DNA of 28,762 nucleotides from JABDAD01 sp964409695 (GTDB lineage: Bacteria > Pseudomonadota > Alphaproteobacteria > Rickettsiales > Rickettsiaceae), in NCBI GenBank assembly GCA_964409695.1, contig CAYPDX010000013.1, positions 1-28,762 on the forward strand. The letters are read 5' to 3'. The position numbers and the translations under genes are program-made. The notes below the pieces were generated by a model. That model did no database searches, was not told the origin of the DNA, and was given only the letters and a program-made list of their open reading frames with translations. Shown here piece by piece: positions 25,442-28,762 of this stretch; within the stretch, counting starts at the first letter, position 1; the number at the start of each line of letters is the position of its first letter.

Positions 25442-26842
25442 ATGGATCAATTTGATTTAGTTGTAATTGGTGGTGGGCCGGCAGGATATACAGGTGCAAT
25501 AAAAGCAGCGCAACTTGGCATGAGGGTTGCATGCATTGAGAAGAGAAAAACTCTTGGCGGCACATGTTTAAATGAAGGTTGCATACCTTCAAAGGCTTTG
25601 CTCAATTATTCAGAGAAATTTGAGGAAGCTAATTTGCATTTCGAAGAAGTTGGTATTGAAGTTAAGCCGAAGCTAAATCTTGCAAAAATGCTTTCAAAAA
25701 AAGACCAAGTAGTATCAGATTTATGTAAAGGAATTGAATCCTTGTTTGCAAAGAATAAAGTAGTAAAAATCAATGGATTAGCGCGAATAATTAATCCAAC
25801 TTCTATTGAAGTAGAAGATGAAAAAGGTAAGAAAACAGTAATTCAAACAAAAAATATTTTGATAGCTTCAGGCTCAGAAGTTATGCAAATTCCTGGTGTC
25901 ACAATTGATGAAAAAAATATTCTTTCTTCAACAGGAGCGCTTGATATTCCAGAAGTACCTAAGTCACTTATTGTTATAGGCGGTGGCTATATTGGGCTAG
26001 AATTAGGGTCAGTTTGGAGAAGGCTGGGCGCTAAAGTAACTATTATTGAATTTTTCGATAGAATAGTTCCAGCAATGGATACTGAAACTGCATCTACGCT
26101 TCATAAAATATTAGTAAAACAGGGTATGGAATTTCTTTTTGGTTCTAAAGTTGAATCTGCAAAATCTACTGGAAAAAATGTTGTTTTGACAATATCCGAT
26201 AAATCTGGAAAAGCTACCGAGCTTTCAGCTGATAAAGTCTTAGTTTGTGTTGGAAGGAAACCAAATACTAATAATTTGGCGCTAGAAAAAATTGGAATTG
26301 CACCAGATGAAAGAGGAAGAATTCCAGTAAATGCAAAATACCAAACAATTATTACAAATATATATGCTGTTGGTGATATTATAGCAGGTCCTATGCTCGC
26401 TCATAAAGCTGAGGAAGAAGCTGTAGCAGCTGTAGAAAATATGGCAGGGCAGGCTGGCCATGTTAATTATGACATAATCCCAAGCGTTGTTTACACCTGG
26501 CCTGAAGTTGCGTCAGTAGGGAAAACAGAGGATGAATTAAAATCTAAAAATATTGAGTATAAAGTTGGCAAATTTCCATTTCTTGCAAATAGTAGAGCAA
26601 GAGCAACTGGTATGACAGATGGTTTTGTAAAAATACTAGCTGACAAAAATACAGATGAAGTTCTCGGTGCTCATATAATCGGACCAGATGCAGGGACGTT
26701 AATAGCTGAGATTGCTCTTGGAATGGAATTTAAAGCTGCAGCAGAAGATATTGCACGCACATGTCATGCTCATCCAACGTTAAATGAGGCTATAAAAGAA
26801 GCTGCCTCATTAGCTGCTAGCAAAAAAACTATAAATTTTTAG
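25442..26842 (+). CDS. lpdA: Dihydrolipoamide dehydrogenase (E3)
   Basis: A 466-residue FAD enzyme that reoxidises dihydrolipoamide in the pyruvate and 2-oxoglutarate dehydrogenase complexes, giving NADH. It has the FAD motif VIGGGPAGY, the redox disulfide C42/C47 in GGTCLNEGCIPSK, the NAD motif VIGGGYIGLELG, the second FAD motif IYAVGDI, and the His444/Glu449 pair in HAHPTLNEA near the C-terminus. Length is typical. No other dehydrogenase-complex subunit is in the window. The stop codon is followed after one base by the ygfZ ATG, so the two are probably translated from one message. Confidence 0.97.
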   Translation: MDQFDLVVIGGGPAGYTGAIKAAQLGMRVACIEKRKTLGGTCLNEGCIPSKALLNYSEKFEEANLHFEEVGIEVKPKLNLAKMLSKKDQVVSDLCKGIESLFAKNKVVKINGLARIINPTSIEVEDEKGKKTVIQTKNILIASGSEVMQIPGVTIDEKNILSSTGALDIPEVPKSLIVIGGGYIGLELGSVWRRLGAKVTIIEFFDRIVPAMDTETASTLHKILVKQGMEFLFGSKVESAKSTGKNVVLTISDKSGKATELSADKVLVCVGRKPNTNNLALEKIGIAPDERGRIPVNAKYQTIITNIYAVGDIIAGPMLAHKAEEEAVAAVENMAGQAGHVNYDIIPSVVYTWPEVASVGKTEDELKSKNIEYKVGKFPFLANSRARATGMTDGFVKILADKNTDEVLGAHIIGPDAGTLIAEIALGMEFKAAAEDIARTCHAHPTLNEAIKEAASLAASKKTINF

Positions 26843-26843
26843 C

Positions 26844-27650
26844 ATGACTCAATTTTGCTATTTAAAAGATAGAACCATTATCTCTATTAAAGGAGATGAT
26901 GCTTTCACATTTTTGCAATCCATGATAACTAATGACTTATCCATGCTAGATAATCACCTAGCAATCTACACATTATTTTTATCTCCTACAGGTAGGTTTC
27001 TATATGATGCTTTCATTGTAAAAAATACTGATTCATATATTCTAGATGTAGATGCTTTGCACGTCTCCAAATTCTTACAGAGATTAGGATTCTTTAAATT
27101 AAAATCAAAAATAGAAATAGAGGATAAGAGTGAATTTTTTGAGATTATATATTCGAAAGAGCAATTTGAATTAAATGTGAATTATAAAGATCCAAGATAT
27201 AGTAAGCTTGGTTATAGATATATTGTTCCTAAAAACTCAAACTTCAACAGGGAAATTGCAGAGGATTTGTATTTGAAAGATAAATATGAATTTTGCATTC
27301 CTGATGGTTTCGTAGATTATATTCAAGATAAGACATTACCACCAGAATATCATTTTGATAAATTATCAGCAGTATCTTATACGAAGGGCTGTTATACAGG
27401 GCAAGAGGTGATTTCACGTGCCAAATATCAGGGAGTTGTAAGAAAAAAACTATATAAACTAGTTTTTTCACAAGAAGTTTTAGATCTTTCGGGACAGGAG
27501 GTGATGCAAAATGGGGTAAAAATTGGTTTCATTACTTCGAGCTGGAAAGATCATGCCATTGCTTTGCTTAGGATAGAATCTCTCGATACTTCATCTGATA
27601 TTGAAGTTGAAAAGTTAATAGCCAAAGTATTTGAGGCACCTTGGCTATAG
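26844..27650 (+). CDS. ygfZ: YgfZ/CAF17 folate-binding protein of Fe-S cluster assembly
   Basis: A 268-residue protein of the GcvT-like folate-binding group. The hallmark KGCYTGQE is at residues 181-188 with the conserved Cys 183, followed by VISRAKYQGVVRKKLYKL. The N-terminus has IISIKGDDAFTFLQSMITND and FLSPTGRFLYDAF, as in the mitochondrial CAF17/IBA57 and bacterial YgfZ proteins, which help deliver [4Fe-4S] clusters to enzymes such as lipoate synthase and radical-SAM proteins. It starts one base after lpd. The shared lipoate link with E3 gives a possible reason for the pairing. GcvT itself is longer and lacks this motif. Confidence 0.92.
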   Translation: MTQFCYLKDRTIISIKGDDAFTFLQSMITNDLSMLDNHLAIYTLFLSPTGRFLYDAFIVKNTDSYILDVDALHVSKFLQRLGFFKLKSKIEIEDKSEFFEIIYSKEQFELNVNYKDPRYSKLGYRYIVPKNSNFNREIAEDLYLKDKYEFCIPDGFVDYIQDKTLPPEYHFDKLSAVSYTKGCYTGQEVISRAKYQGVVRKKLYKLVFSQEVLDLSGQEVMQNGVKIGFITSSWKDHAIALLRIESLDTSSDIEVEKLIAKVFEAPWL

Positions 27651-27675
27651 TTTTACATCTATGTAATGTCCTTAA

Positions 27676-28762
27676 TCACTCATCAACTTTGGGGTCATCA
27701 AAAGATCCCAAAAGACTTGAGGTGCCAGCCATAGCAGCATCTGTTTGGTAGCCTTCTATACCAGGGTGAGAATCAGCTGAAGACGCTGCCTCTACAAGGC
27801 TAGTTGTGTATACAATAAATTTAGGAAGATAGGAATCTACAAATTTTATTTGAACTTCTTCCTTTTCTTCTAATTTATGGAATCCGGTTGCAAATTCTTT
27901 TAACAGATTTAAGCCGAGTGGATTATTACTATTTTTTAGGGAGTAGTAGAATTTTAATAAATTAAGCGCCATAAAACATTTTTTTGCGCTCTCGATGTTT
28001 TCAGGCTTTGTGGTGTGAGTTCCAATGGACAAGTCAAATGCTTTATAGGTTTCTTGCATTTCTTCTATAGTTTTTTCTGTTACTTCAGCATCATAGACTA
28101 TCAGTAATTTTAAAATTGTTAAAAAATTACCATATTGAGCTGCGACGTCAAGAGGAGTAAAACCGCCTGGTATATTTTTCGCATTTACGTTAAACATATA
28201 TTTGTTAAGTGGGCCTTTAGCTTTAATAAGAAGATCTGGCAGTTCTGCGACATTTTCAGGTGAAAATCTAATTTCCATAATAGAAGCTATTATATTATGA
28301 GAACCAGCCTTTGCTGCGATGTGAAGCAATCCATAACCTGCATCTTCAGTAGCTTCTGCTAGTGGATTTGCTCCTAAAGCCATTAATGTCTGAAATGTTT
28401 CAATATGTTCATTTTCTACAGATGATTGTAATGGCGTATTACCGTATTTATTTGTAATATCTATTTCAGCTTTATGGTCTAACACCAGCTTTCTTACTGC
28501 ATTTGTATTACCAATACTTGCATAAAAATTAAGAACACTTGATGATAAATAGTCTGCAGAAGAGCTTTTGTTATTAATATCAAGTCCATGAGTTTGAAAG
28601 AATTTCACAGCAATCCAATTATCAAGTTGAATTAATTCGTAGAAAATTTTAAATGCAGCATCAGATTCAGTACTATCGCATTTAGCTAAAATATACCCAA
28701 GTGATTTTGCTATATGATCCATTCCATTTTCTATTGCATAGTTAATAGCCTCGCTAATATCA
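27676..28762 (-). CDS. Ankyrin-repeat protein, C-terminal part (partial at right edge)
   Basis: The frame stays open from an ATG at 28722 to the window end (upstream codons read ISEAINYAIENG), so the true start is probably outside. Counting from that ATG there are 348 residues. Ankyrin units are seen at about 60-90 (SVLNFYASIGNTNAVRKLVL), 93-125 (KYGNTPLQSSVENEHIETFQ), 127-165 (GYGLLHIAAKAGSHNIIASI, followed by an unusually long insert) and 185-220 (GGFTPLDVAAQYGNFLTILK). The last 130 residues are helical without repeats and end in an acidic Ser-rich tail. No signal peptide or membrane helix is seen. Such proteins are often type IV effectors in Rickettsiales, but that is not shown here. It converges on ygfZ with a 25-base gap. 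Confidence 0.85.
   Translation of the reverse strand, partial: DISEAINYAIENGMDHIAKSLGYILAKCDSTESDAAFKIFYELIQLDNWIAVKFFQTHGLDINNKSSSADYLSSSVLNFYASIGNTNAVRKLVLDHKAEIDITNKYGNTPLQSSVENEHIETFQTLMALGANPLAEATEDAGYGLLHIAAKAGSHNIIASIMEIRFSPENVAELPDLLIKAKGPLNKYMFNVNAKNIPGGFTPLDVAAQYGNFLTILKLLIVYDAEVTEKTIEEMQETYKAFDLSIGTHTTKPENIESAKKCFMALNLLKFYYSLKNSNNPLGLNLLKEFATGFHKLEEKEEVQIKFVDSYLPKFIVYTTSLVEAASSADSHPGIEGYQTDAAMAGTSSLLGSFDDPKVDE

Overview
The window looks like a chromosomal piece of an AT-rich alphaproteobacterium of the order Rickettsiales, an obligate intracellular bacterium. The evidence is a 17-kDa surface-antigen-type lipoprotein, a queuosine-precursor transporter, a BioC/NDUFAF5-like methyltransferase and a YgfZ/CAF17 protein next to dihydrolipoamide dehydrogenase, an ankyrin-repeat protein, a Ti-type TraD remnant of the kind carried by Rickettsiales conjugative elements, short palindromic repeats, and many decaying genes. 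I cannot name the genus. A class I photolyase points to a lineage whose hosts may see light, but this is weak.

Layout. 1-2.4 kb is accessory: the C-terminal part of a probable zinc metalloprotease (the HExxH motif is at the very left edge and the gene starts outside the window), an orphan traD, a strong hairpin and two frame-broken gene remnants. 2.5-4.1 kb holds a small membrane protein, a palindromic repeat, tRNA-Val(GAC) and a frameshifted gene with a duplicated acidic tail motif. 4.2-11.3 kb is one tightly packed minus-strand cluster: three unrecognised genes whose topology resembles PilM/PilN/PilO or GspL/GspM, then mutL, then a FadB-type beta-oxidation enzyme. 11.5-15.8 kb on the plus strand has alaS, a QueT/YhhQ transporter, a decayed tandem copy of that transporter, and tRNA-Pro(TGG). 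15.8-18.8 kb on the minus strand has a membrane-anchored GT8 glycosyltransferase, tadA and a CDF metal exporter.

18.8-21.6 kb has the 17-kDa-antigen lipoprotein and znuC on the plus strand, then a 127-bp element with perfect 30-bp inverted ends, transposase debris, and znuB facing the other way. 21.6-24.4 kb contains the photolyase flanked by two non-coding, decayed stretches. 24.4-28.8 kb has tRNA-Glu(TTC) on the minus strand, then the methyltransferase, lpd and ygfZ in a row on the plus strand, and an ankyrin-repeat gene on the minus strand that runs off the right edge.

Functionally, most intact genes are housekeeping: translation (alaS, tadA, three tRNAs, a queuosine precursor importer), repair (mutL, photolyase), fatty acid degradation and 2-oxoacid dehydrogenase metabolism, and zinc or other divalent metal traffic (znuB, znuC, CDF). 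The parts most likely to hold something new are the metalloprotease-like effector candidate at the left edge and the three-gene inner-membrane cluster ahead of mutL.
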